Made by a program: the position numbers and the translations under genes
In this document: one piece after another, positions 25,401 through 32,980 of the stretch
Layout of the letters: the number at the start of each line of letters is the position of its first letter
How positions within the stretch are numbered: position 1 is the first letter of the stretch
The notes under the pieces: generated by a model
What the model saw: the letters and a program-made list of their open reading frames with translations, nothing else
Databases searched by the model: none
What the model was told of the DNA's origin: nothing
NCBI GenBank assembly: GCA_964397565.1
Contig: CAYNJC010000001.1
Span: 1 to 64,000 of the forward strand
Source of the DNA: JAPLST01 sp964397565
GTDB taxonomy: Bacteria; Auribacterota; UBA3054; JAPLST01
DNA length: 64,000 nt
Reading direction: 5' to 3'

Positions 25401-28181
25401 CCATGCGCCGGATTCGTTCGGCCGATAGAGCACGCGCACGCCGCCGACGATGTTGGTCACCCGCGCGAAAATGGTGATGGCATCCGTCGCGCGCGGCACG
25501 GCCGGGCTGTGCCAGATGTCGAGGATCGTCGCACCCCATGCGCCATTGGGATAGCCGGGCGTGCCGCCGCTGGCGCTAGCCTGCCAGTTGCTGGCCGTCG
25601 CGCCGTCGCCGCCCATGCCAATGCGTTCGAGCGTGGCGCCATCGCCATCCGCACGCGTCGGCCACGGCGCGCGGTCTTGATAGGCCACCACGTCAACCAC
25701 GCTGCCGTCCCAGGCACGCAAGGTCAGCACGTCATCGCCATTGCTCAAGTCAAACGGCAAGGGGCCATGGCAAAGCGCCTCGGGCACATCATAGTAATTT
25801 GCTATCGTCTCAGCATCGCCACATAACAACAGGCAGCCACCCGGCGGAACCACCGCCTCGCGCGTGATGGCAAACCGCACTCCGTTTTTGTTCTCGAGTG
25901 TCCATTGCGCCAGGTTGATTGGCGCCGCGCCATAATTGTACAGCTCGACAAACTCGAAGTTGCCCAAGCCATCGTGCATCGTGTGATAGTTGATCTCGGA
26001 GATGCACATGGTCGGATTGGTGCCCGGCCCCACCCCGTAGAAATGCCACGGGCGCGTGACCGACGTTGGCACGCTGCGGTAGGCAAAGCTGAAGGTGTAG
26101 TCCACCGTGTTGGTTATCCCTTTGAAATAGGTGTAATACGAACCGTAGGCGGTGCCGTCGCTGACAATGCGCCCGCTGCCCGGTGCGGTGTAGCCCCAGC
26201 GCGGCTCGACGTACGACGCGGCGTGCGACCCCCACCCATACCAATACGAACTATTGTTAAAGCTGACGTTCCTGATGAGTTGCGTAGGGCCGTCATTGAA
26301 GCGGACATCGTCAATCAAACACTCACCGGCGCCCAGCAACATGAAATCGGCATAGCCATAGCCTGATTCTGTCGAGCGGCCGGTGTTGGTCACGACCTGC
26401 CACACGGCGGCCGGGGTGACGGTAACACTCATCGTGCTATTCAATATCGCGACCGACAGCAGTGGCGTTGCATTCGCAGTTGGAGCCAGGTCGATCGGGC
26501 TTTCCTGCACGGTTCCGTCTGCCAATTCCGCCCGGATGATGTACCACACCACCATCTCGGCGGGCATGGCCGGCAGCGCGGCGCCATAGACACTGTCGTT
26601 GGCAAGGCCGTCGCCATGGCCACCATCGTCCGCCATCACCACGACATTCGTATCCAGCGCATTGGTCCGCCAAATGGCGGTTACAGAGATGATCGGTGCC
26701 GAGGCCAGCACGCGGGCAGTGAGATACACCGGCTGCCCGGCAGCAGGCCGTGCCGGCACAACCATCACATCAACAATGGCCATCTGCGTGCCGGTGGCGC
26801 TAATACTGTTCGGATAGCCCGGCGTGCCGAAGCCGATCGACGCCGCCCAGCTCGCGGCACGCGTGTCGTCGAGCAGTGCGCTGGTCAACTCGAGGCTGGG
26901 CCCGAAGCCGTTGGGCGCGCTCGGCCAGCCGTTGTCATGCGCATACGTGACGGCATGCAGAAGCACGTCATTCGGGCTCTTGATCCGCAACGTCTCGCCG
27001 TCGTCCGACAAGCCGATGTCCACCTGCGCAAAGCGCTCTGCGGCAATCGCCGGATAGATGCTGTTCAACGACGCCCGCGGCTCATCGGCCAGCACGACCA
27101 ACGCGCCCGGCGGCACGGGCCACGCATTCGTCGGCAGCCGCGTGTCCTCAAAGATGCAGCCAGCCAGATCCACTGTTTTGGCGCTGATGTTCCACAACTC
27201 GACATATTCATACTTCTGGGTCAGCGCATCCACACTGCTGTGGTACATGATCTCATTGATGATCAGATCGCGCGGTTGCGGGGGCGTGTCCATGACGCGA
27301 TACAGCGCCGTGCCGGTCAGCGGATCCAGATACACGACGCCGCTTGCGCTGCGCGCCTGCACGACGTACTCAACCCATGTGCCGTCAGCGCGGGCCGGCA
27401 GCGCGCCGGTCCACACATTCGGCGCCGCCAGCGCACAGGCGTTCGTCAACCAACCACCAGGTGCGGTATACACCACGATCACATTCGACGGCGCGCCCAC
27501 CGTCACGGTCACCAGTAACGCAACATTGGATGCCGACACCGGCGACAGCGGCGTGCGCGTAGTCGTGAAGCTCAGGGTGTCGTTGACATACGTTGAATTC
27601 GTCGCGCCCGGTGTCCCACCCGCCGCCAGACTTGCCGCCCAGCTGGTCGGCGCGGAAAGATTCAGCAGCGGATGGCGCAATTCGAGCGACGGTCCGTCGC
27701 CATCCGGCGCGGTCGGCCACGGCGCGGTGTCATCATAGGTCACTTCGCTGACCACCGTGCCACCGGCATCGCTGATCGCCACGCGCTCGCCGTCATTGTT
27801 CAACTTGGTCTCATTGGCAAACGGGCCGAACACGTTGGTCACCAGCGGATAGGCCGCGCCAAACGCCACAGGATCCAGCGCCAGCACAAGGAAGCCGCCG
27901 GCCGGCACCACTGCTTGCGGCGGGAACACGAACTCAACGCCATCGCTCATCTGCCAGCCGCCCAAGCTCAGCGGCAGCGCGCCCGTGTTCCAAAATTCAA
28001 TGAACTCGGTGGTGTCGCCCGCGCCCGGCGGATTGTAGTGCACTTCGTTGATGACCAGCGCGGCGCGCGTCCCACCAGCCCACAGCCCCGCTGCGATGCC
28101 GGCCGCACTTAACCAGCGCAACGCCCGCCGTTTATTCCTTCTTAACACCCTGCGCAAAAAAATGGAGCTGTAAAATGTCAT
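22407..28181 (-). CDS. Giant secreted lamin-tail/CotH/LamG PEP-CTERM protein, upstream tandem copy (1924 aa)
   Basis: This is a close paralogue of the following gene with the same domain order: signal peptide with a basic N-region (FLRRVLRRNKRRALRWLSAAGIAAGLWAGG), three lamin-tail domains, CotH-kinase-like region, Ig-like stretch, LamG domain, and a C-terminal Ig-like segment ending QVLPEPAQLILLVSLIFTTRRFLC, a PEP-CTERM-type tail. The first lamin-tail domain is identical at DNA level to the other copy over more than 400 bp. The segment between the second and third lamin-tail domains, and the C-terminal end, are unrelated or strongly diverged. The ATG overlaps the V-ATPase D stop (ATGA) and lacks a clear ribosome site, so its translation may depend on coupling. 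Confidence 0.85.
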   Translation of the reverse strand: MTFYSSIFLRRVLRRNKRRALRWLSAAGIAAGLWAGGTRAALVINEVHYNPPGAGDTTEFIEFWNTGALPLSLGGWQMSDGVEFVFPPQAVVPAGGFLVLALDPVAFGAAYPLVTNVFGPFANETKLNNDGERVAISDAGGTVVSEVTYDDTAPWPTAPDGDGPSLELRHPLLNLSAPTSWAASLAAGGTPGATNSTYVNDTLSFTTTRTPLSPVSASNVALLVTVTVGAPSNVIVVYTAPGGWLTNACALAAPNVWTGALPARADGTWVEYVVQARSASGVVYLDPLTGTALYRVMDTPPQPRDLIINEIMYHSSVDALTQKYEYVELWNISAKTVDLAGCIFEDTRLPTNAWPVPPGALVVLADEPRASLNSIYPAIAAERFAQVDIGLSDDGETLRIKSPNDVLLHAVTYAHDNGWPSAPNGFGPSLELTSALLDDTRAASWAASIGFGTPGYPNSISATGTQMAIVDVMVVPARPAAGQPVYLTARVLASAPIISVTAIWRTNALDTNVVVMADDGGHGDGLANDSVYGAALPAMPAEMVVWYIIRAELADGTVQESPIDLAPTANATPLLSVAILNSTMSVTVTPAAVWQVVTNTGRSTESGYGYADFMLLGAGECLIDDVRFNDGPTQLIRNVSFNNSSYWYGWGSHAASYVEPRWGYTAPGSGRIVSDGTAYGSYYTYFKGITNTVDYTFSFAYRSVPTSVTRPWHFYGVGPGTNPTMCISEINYHTMHDGLGNFEFVELYNYGAAPINLAQWTLENKNGVRFAITREAVVPPGGCLLLCGDAETIANYYDVPEALCHGPLPFDLSNGDDVLTLRAWDGSVVDVVAYQDRAPWPTRADGDGATLERIGMGGDGATASNWQASASGGTPGYPNGAWGATILDIWHSPAVPRATDAITIFARVTNIVGGVRVLYRPNESGAWLAQAMTGPDANGLCSATLGTFTSGTYIPFYCEYSTAVTRVRFPSAGIRQPALLEVDDTRDTYTLPVWRLLLTSANWNTLNSRAWLWDNSDVDATLIIGTQIFYNIGTHFRGNYSRQYKSAHNLYLNYGQTWRGHRKLSLAYNWEDASLIVIPYAQEMYKRMGVPIYDTSMCILKRRGSELGLRHYIEPFDEVFMQTNALTTGNLYKAAQADRQQALFTFAGYQPALYENCYEANGVRDKAHQYTDLARGLEALYALPPEVFATQATNYLDPVAFGREQAMYHFLHNSDGWPRWGQNYLLHGDANGQMKLYPQDIGATMVWPDDWPVYPTVAGVQRFVRLPEVARVFWGTYTNALARIPAAVQRAYVDVLYNQAKNDMDSSFLNDVNSVKSSISSWYSSTGTESPNKIATWSFVWLSQPNRCVLVNEPYYYRASAFDTAGRGITYSLAGAPAWLSIDSATGEIRGTPTSTGSYSFQARANNGVTTLVQVCTVVVQQPSVRLRLRCDEGAGTTAADSSSFGNNGTRQNTVNWAADGRYSNCLYFGAASTDRLAVNAASSLNIEGDFTFEAWIKFTQKNKPPSLIFEKYEELGFEMGQDSTIMGGRFWYGPFDDGKAIVDGLGGHGYVLMRYNEDANARLMQTGVWHHVAVTHERDRNEVYIYLNNQRIGGMVWNSNLLSTDALRLGGPFDGWMDEMKLCSFARKAFNLGVSIDAVRFAAPRAYVQFSYFNRGAVPPLNLKYFTLRVEPAGTWHQLPDVELPPGGTVRVELADIPGLAALPESGALALYPFEPDTIYPPGNYQHTCTKILDYVAWGNFTAAPTPEHPAVQAGLWQSGGVVATNSAAGRCALRAPGRNEDGVNSWVGGMIDHQPPNVATNALLSPAGGEMLDAGVPFAITWATNAITDEPPAPATPVSLYFKADGVTNTCIAPWMPNDGVSLWAPPSWAQDRTNCFITLLVRDRFGNAAADVNDAPFQVLPEPAQLILLVSLIFTTRRFLC

Positions 28182-28789
28182 ATGGTTTTCTTGACCCGCT
28201 TGCGGCGGAAGAAGTCTTCGCGTTCGCCTTCTTCCAACACGTCGCGAATGTATTTAATGGTGTCACTCGTATTCGGAATGAACATGTTTTCAAGCGCGTT
28301 GACCCGGCGCTGCGTTTTCTGCAGCTCAGTCGCCAGACGTGTCAAGGTCATGTTCGCCTCGCAGTACTGGAGCAGCAAGGGAATTGCCTGCGCGAACTCG
28401 CCAACCGCCGCGTCAAACGAGAGCGACGTGTCCATCAGGCCAATTTGCACCGAGCGCGGCGCGCGCACGGCACTGACGCTTGGCACCGGCACGCCCATCA
28501 CACTGCGCTCTTTCACGGCAATTTCCAGCGGCTCAAGATAGGCATAGTTCGCGCGCTCGATCGCGTCCGAGCCCATTTCCGTGTAGGCCATGCGAAAGGT
28601 CGCGTAGGCTTGTTCGAGCTGTTCTGCCAGACGCCGCTGTATGTTTTTGATCGTGTGCACAATTTGCATCAACTCCATGACCAGCACCTCACGCTTGCGA
28701 TCCAGCAAATCATGGCCTTCCCGCGCAAAACGCAGGTCTTGCTCGAGCTTGAACATGTTGCTCTTCGTGGGGGGCAGTTTGAGAATCAT
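28178..28789 (-). CDS. atpD: V-type ATP synthase subunit D
   Basis: Subunit D forms the central rotor shaft of V/A-type ATPases. The 203-residue protein starts LKLPPTKSNMFKLEQDLRFAREGHDLLDRKREVLVMELM, the classic N-terminal coiled-coil helix of this family, and ends with the C-terminal helix LTRLATELQKTQRRVNALENMFIPNTSDTIKYIRDVLEEGEREDFFRRKRVKK, including the family signature RRVNALE. Length is typical. It is separated from subunit B by a secreted-protein gene and ends in an ATGA overlap with a giant PEP-CTERM gene. Subunits A, C, E, F, I and K are not in the window. The symbol follows V-type nomenclature, not F-type. Confidence 0.93.
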   Translation of the reverse strand: MILKLPPTKSNMFKLEQDLRFAREGHDLLDRKREVLVMELMQIVHTIKNIQRRLAEQLEQAYATFRMAYTEMGSDAIERANYAYLEPLEIAVKERSVMGVPVPSVSAVRAPRSVQIGLMDTSLSFDAAVGEFAQAIPLLLQYCEANMTLTRLATELQKTQRRVNALENMFIPNTSDTIKYIRDVLEEGEREDFFRRKRVKKTI

Positions 28790-28900
28790 GGCAGCATTTG
28801 CAATTTACAACTTACAATTTACGATTGGATTGCCAACCGTTCATCGTTCATCGTTCGTCGTTTACCGAATACTGATTACTGATCACTGATCACCCGCGCC
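28790..28900. repeat. Low-complexity AT-rich spacer with short reiterated words
   Basis: The gap between V-ATPase D and the secreted protein is made of reiterated short words: TTTACAACTTACAATTTACG, TTCATCG twice plus TTCGTCG, and ACTGATTACTGATCACTG. Similar words recur at 35720-35745. They look like slipped-strand intergenic filler rather than a functional site. Confidence 0.45.
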
Positions 28901-29401
28901 TTAGCGCACCGGCGCTGCATTCGTGCTCGGCGCCGCTTCTGTGACATCAATCAAATCGGTGGCGACCACGCTGGTCGCATTGGTGTCCAGGGCTTCGCTC
29001 GGCGGCACGGCATTGGTGGTCATGGTCATGCCCTGCGGCATCAGCACTGCGGTCGCGTTGGTGTCAATCGCGATCTCTTCGGTTTTGTACATCTCGATCT
29101 CGATCGGTTCCATGTCCGCCGGGTCGCTATACATTTCGACGCTGAACGTTTGGGCAACATCATAGCCGTCGGCCGTCACCGTCACAGAATACTTGTTGCC
29201 GTCCAGCAACTCGTCGCTAGTGATGCGGAACTTGCCGCCCGCATCCGTGGTAGCACTCAACTCTTTGCCGAACACGGCCACTTTGGCGCCCGACAACGCT
29301 GCGCCGCTATCACCTTTCACCGTGCCAAATAGAGCGCCGCCCAGCACCACACTGGCACCCAGCACGGCCGCAAGACTGCTACTCCAGATGCGCTTGCTCA
29401 T
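28901..29401 (-). CDS. Secreted protein with carboxypeptidase-regulatory-like domain, 166 aa
   Basis: A signal peptide or N-terminal anchor (KRIWSSSLAAVLGASVVLGGALFG) precedes a single beta-sandwich domain of the carboxypeptidase regulatory/CarboxypepD_reg-like type: GTVKGDSGAALSGAKVAVFGKELSATTDAGGKFRITSDELLDGNKYSVTVTADGYD. The C-terminal third is a low-complexity Thr/Asn/Ala tail (TTNAVPPSEALDTNATSVVATD). It lies between V-ATPase B (20 bp downstream of its stop) and D, an unexpected place for an exported protein. It could be a periplasmic protein merely co-transcribed with the ATPase genes; no direct role can be claimed. Confidence 0.7.
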   Translation of the reverse strand: MSKRIWSSSLAAVLGASVVLGGALFGTVKGDSGAALSGAKVAVFGKELSATTDAGGKFRITSDELLDGNKYSVTVTADGYDVAQTFSVEMYSDPADMEPIEIEMYKTEEIAIDTNATAVLMPQGMTMTTNAVPPSEALDTNATSVVATDLIDVTEAAPSTNAAPVR

Positions 29402-29420
29402 ACTGCTCCTTGTCGTTGAT

Positions 29421-30824
29421 TTATCGGGGTAAATACTGTGCGATTTCTTCCTGGGAGACGCGTGTCAATTCGTGCTCCGGCAGGATTTTCAGAAGTTCCC
29501 AGCCAATGCCCAGCGTGTCGCGAATGCTGCGTTCCTCGTGCATGCCCTGTTGGATCATCTTGGTCTCAAAGCCCTCGCCAAAGCGCAGGTAGGCCTTGTC
29601 CGTGTCGGTCAGCTCGTCCTCGCCAATGATTGAGGCCAGGCTGCGGACATACTCGACCCGGCTGTAGGCGGCATACAACTGGCTGGCCCAGTTCGGGTGA
29701 TCGGCGCGCGTAAAGCCCTTGCCGATCCCGTCTTTCATGATCCGCGACAACGAGGGCAACACATTGATCGGCGGGTAAATGCCCTTGGCGTTCAATTCGC
29801 GGCTGACGACAATCTGGCCTTCGGTGATGTAGCCGGTCAAGTCCGGCACCGGATGGGTGATGTCATCATTGGGCATCGTCAAAATCGGGATCTGGGTAAT
29901 CGAGCCCTTGGCGCCCTGCACCCGCCCGGTGCGCTCGTAGAGCGAGGCCAAGTCGGAATACAAATAGCCCGGATAGCCCTTCCGGCTGGGCACTTCACCG
30001 CGCGCGCTGGCCACTTCGCGCAACGACTCGCAGTAATTGGTCATATCGGTCAGCACGACCAGCACATGGTGGCCGCAATCAAACGCGAGATACTCGGCCA
30101 AGGTCAGGGCTATGCGCGGCGTCACCACGCGCGTCTCCGGCGGGTCATTGGCCAGGTTCAGGAACATGGTCACATTGGCCAGCGCACCTGATTCCTCGAA
30201 CTCGCGTTTGAAAAACTGGGCGACATCGTACTTGACGCCCATCGCTGCGAAAATAATCGAGAAGCGATCATCGCTGGGCTTACCCTCGGCATTCACAATT
30301 TTGGCTTGGCGCACAACCTGCGCCGCGATCTGATTGTGCGGCAAACCATTGCCTGAGAAAATCGGCAGCTTCTGCCCGCGAATCAAGGTGTTCAATCCGT
30401 CAATCGCCGAAATGCCGGTCTGGATGAATTCGCGCGGATAGGTGCGCGCCACCGGATTGATCGGCACGCCGTTGACATCCCGCTTCTCGCCGCCAAACGG
30501 CATCGGCCCGCCGTCAATCGGATTGCCCAGCCCGTCGAAGACGCGCCCCAGCATTTCCTCCGACACGCGCGCCAGCATCGGCCGGCCCAGGAAACGCACC
30601 TTGGTGGTCTGCGTCGAAAGACCATACGTCCCCTGAAAGGACTGCACCACCGCGTACTTCTCGGCCACGTCCAGCACGCGGCCCTGGCGCACCTCGCCAT
30701 TGGCCAACTCGATGTCAACCACTTCGGCATAGCTGACATCGGTGACATTTTCAATCACAATGATCGGGCCGGCCAGGCGGCTCAAGCCGGAATAGGTGCG
30801 CGGAATCGGTTGGGTGGTTGTCAT
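29421..30824 (-). CDS. atpB: V-type ATP synthase subunit B
   Basis: Subunit B is the non-catalytic regulatory nucleotide-binding subunit of V/A-type ATPases, forming the hexamer with subunit A. The sequence begins with the beta-barrel (TYSGLSRLAGPIIVIENVTDVSYAEVVDIEL), has the family marks GRPMLARVSEEMLGRVFDGLGNPIDGGP, the degenerate P-loop region PIFSGNGLPHNQIAAQVVRQA, and VVLTDMTNYCESLREVASARGEVPSRKGYPGYLYSDLASLYERTG. Length is 467 aa from ATG 30824; an upstream in-frame TTG at 30866 would add 14 residues. It lies 51 bp downstream of the NfeD stop. The V-type naming is used; it is not F-type atpB. Confidence 0.95.
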   Translation of the reverse strand: MTTTQPIPRTYSGLSRLAGPIIVIENVTDVSYAEVVDIELANGEVRQGRVLDVAEKYAVVQSFQGTYGLSTQTTKVRFLGRPMLARVSEEMLGRVFDGLGNPIDGGPMPFGGEKRDVNGVPINPVARTYPREFIQTGISAIDGLNTLIRGQKLPIFSGNGLPHNQIAAQVVRQAKIVNAEGKPSDDRFSIIFAAMGVKYDVAQFFKREFEESGALANVTMFLNLANDPPETRVVTPRIALTLAEYLAFDCGHHVLVVLTDMTNYCESLREVASARGEVPSRKGYPGYLYSDLASLYERTGRVQGAKGSITQIPILTMPNDDITHPVPDLTGYITEGQIVVSRELNAKGIYPPINVLPSLSRIMKDGIGKGFTRADHPNWASQLYAAYSRVEYVRSLASIIGEDELTDTDKAYLRFGEGFETKMIQQGMHEERSIRDTLGIGWELLKILPEHELTRVSQEEIAQYLPR

Positions 30825-30875
30825 AGCTTCAATTGGTGCAGTAACCCGTGTGCGGCAGATGCCCAAGTCTTAAGG

Positions 30876-32288
30876 TCAGATGGCGGCGCTCGCGTCAACG
30901 ATGATGCGATTGCTGTCGGTGCTGATCACCCGCACGCGCGCACCGCGTTCAATGTAATCGCCTTCGGTGATCACATCATATAGTTTGCCGTCAATGACCA
31001 CTTTGCCGGCCGGCCGCAAAACAGTGTGCGCAATGCCAGTCTTGCCCAGCAGCGCGGCGCCGGTCACGCTCAGGCCGCTGGGATCATAGCCATGCTTCTT
31101 ATCCATGGCCATCGCCAGAAACATGCGGCTCACGCCGGGCGTGTGCGGCATGAGTTTTGCCATCAGCGCCAGGGCGACGAGTGAACCGATGATGCCGGCC
31201 GCCACGACCGCGATGGGCCGGAATAACTGCTCGGCGCCCGGCAGCCCATGGCCCGGCTGCCAATCCAGCATGGCAAACAAGAGCGCCACGACAATGCAAA
31301 TAATGCCGGACACGCCGGTCACGCCAAAGCCCGGAATCACAAATATCTCAATCAGCAAAAGAATGACCCCGACCAGAAACAGCGCGATCTCAAACCAGCC
31401 ACTCTGCCCGGCGATTGTGTAGCCCCAGAAAAACAGCGCCAGGCAGGTTATGCCGATGATGCCCGGCAGCCCAAAGCCTGGCGTGCGCAGCTCAATGAAC
31501 AGCCCGCCCAAGCCCAGCAGCAGCAGCAGCCCCGACATCATCGAGCCGGTCAGAAAGCGCGCCACATGCTCGCGCGATTTCGGCGTGATCTGCTCGATCT
31601 GCGCGTTCTTCACGCCCAGCAGCGCCAGCACATCCGGCAGCGTGCCTGCTTGCGCCACCGCCAGCCCGTTCGAGACCGCCTCGCGCGCCGTCAAGGTCAG
31701 CAACTTGCCCGGCGCCACAATGTTCGTATGCCCGGCCTGTTCGTCCATCATCGCCTCGAACAGCCGAAAGTCGTGCCCGTTGCGCTCACAGGCCGAGCGC
31801 ACAATCGCGCGCACGGCGCTATACACTTTTTCCTTGACGCCTTCATCAATCTCCTTCGCGCCACCCATCAAAGGTATCGGCGACATTTCCATCAGTTTTG
31901 CATCGCCAATCTGGCTCTGCGGCGCCATCACGATCTGGCGCGTCGCGGCGGCGATCAGTGCGCCGGCCGAAATCGCTTTCGTGTCGACAAACGTGACGGT
32001 CGGCACGGTGCAGCGCGACAAGGCCTGCATGATGTCTTCCGCCGCCTTGACTTTGCCGCCAAACGTGTCCATCTGCAGAATCAAATACGCGGCCTGACTG
32101 CGCTCGGCCTCGCGAATGCCGCGCCGCACGACATAGGTCAAGCCTTCCTCGATCTCGCCCTGCACCGGAATGATTACGACCGTCGGCTGCGCCACGGCAC
32201 CACCCGCCCGCAGCGCCACCATCAGCGCAAGCCAAACGGCACACCAGCGGCTACTTTGTCGCCACATATCGCGCGATATCTTCATCAT
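30876..32288 (-). CDS. NfeD/ClpP-class membrane serine protease, 470 aa
   Basis: After a signal peptide or first membrane helix (WCAVWLALMVALRAGGAVA) comes a ClpP-type protease domain with the Ser-Lys dyad region: AAYLILQMDTFGGKVKAAEDIMQAL, then TKAISAGALIAAATRQIVMAP (nucleophile Ser in ISAG) and GVKEKVYSAVRAIV (Lys). Four to five hydrophobic segments follow, typical of long-form NfeD proteins, and a C-terminal OB-fold domain (GKTGIAHTVLRPAGKVVIDGKLYDVITEGDYIERGARVRVISTDSNRIIV). Such proteases act at the membrane together with stomatin-like proteins; no stomatin gene is here. It heads the V-ATPase B/D block and has a good promoter at 32294-32322. Confidence 0.9.
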   Translation of the reverse strand: MMKISRDMWRQSSRWCAVWLALMVALRAGGAVAQPTVVIIPVQGEIEEGLTYVVRRGIREAERSQAAYLILQMDTFGGKVKAAEDIMQALSRCTVPTVTFVDTKAISAGALIAAATRQIVMAPQSQIGDAKLMEMSPIPLMGGAKEIDEGVKEKVYSAVRAIVRSACERNGHDFRLFEAMMDEQAGHTNIVAPGKLLTLTAREAVSNGLAVAQAGTLPDVLALLGVKNAQIEQITPKSREHVARFLTGSMMSGLLLLLGLGGLFIELRTPGFGLPGIIGITCLALFFWGYTIAGQSGWFEIALFLVGVILLLIEIFVIPGFGVTGVSGIICIVVALLFAMLDWQPGHGLPGAEQLFRPIAVVAAGIIGSLVALALMAKLMPHTPGVSRMFLAMAMDKKHGYDPSGLSVTGAALLGKTGIAHTVLRPAGKVVIDGKLYDVITEGDYIERGARVRVISTDSNRIIVDASAAI

Positions 32289-32293
32289 TTACA

Positions 32294-32322
32294 ATTATAG
32301 CGCAATTTCGCTAAATACACAA
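32294..32322 (-). promoter_or_regulatory. Promoter of the NfeD-ATPase block
   Basis: On the minus strand, TTGTGT (32322-32317), 17 bp, TATAAT (32299-32294), followed 5 bp later by the ATG at 32288. The transcript is probably leaderless or nearly so. Confidence 0.65.
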
Positions 32323-32980
32323 CATGCAGCGAAAAAACTGCTTCTGGCAGCGGCGGCGATCCCGCCACCGGCGCGGATACGCAGGGGCATGCTTCTCCAG
32401 AGCGGCAGCAATCCGTTGCACCGTTGCGAAGGGAACGCCGATCACCCCGCCGTTGACGGGCCTCCAAGCAGCCCGATCGACTGAAGGAAGCTGCGATCTC
32501 CCGATCGCAGCTTCTGCTGGCAAGCGCCGCGCACAGAAATGCCGACAACTTCTGCACCTCTGCAATCTTACATTGTCGTGCCGTGCGAGAATGTGGCGGA
32601 ATCTGGAAATCCCACCTCCCTTCAGCGGCACGAGCGTGCCGCGTTCCCCTCGGTGAAACCGCCATGGGGCCGCTGCACTATTATCACAAAGCCAGCGCGA
32701 CACGAAGAAGAAACAATCGCTGTACAGCAGGCAAGTCGCCAGCCTTGGAGGATACCCCATGAATGACGATCACGCACCAAGGAGACATTTTATCTCCTCT
32801 TGGTTTTGCACATGGCGGAGTTTTTCAGCAGAATCATAGGTGAACGTCTGACACTATTCTGCCCCTCCCCCTGCTCCTTTATTCTGCCCTTCTGCCCCGG
32901 TTGCCCCAGGGGCTGGGGGCTAAAGGCCATCGCAGCACGGCAATGACGAATTGATTGTGCAACCGCGAATCCGCGCGAAT
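32323..32980. repeat. Gene-free region with GC-rich palindromes
   Basis: No convincing gene is seen in about 660 bp. It contains perfect or near-perfect palindromes such as GAAGCTGCGAT-CTCCCG-ATCGCAGCTTC (near 32487-32514) and GATCCCGCCACCGGCGCGGAT-type sequences related to those near 12030 and 45370. The right end, near 32980, lies downstream of a convergently read PEP-CTERM gene. Confidence 0.45.

Noticed and set aside
16888..27738. Very long plus-strand open frames opposite the giant PEP-CTERM genes (for example 18766-20685)
   Set aside because: They mirror the GC-rich minus-strand genes, are rich in Arg/His/Ala with no domain signal, and occur at matching places in both paralogues as expected for antisense shadows.
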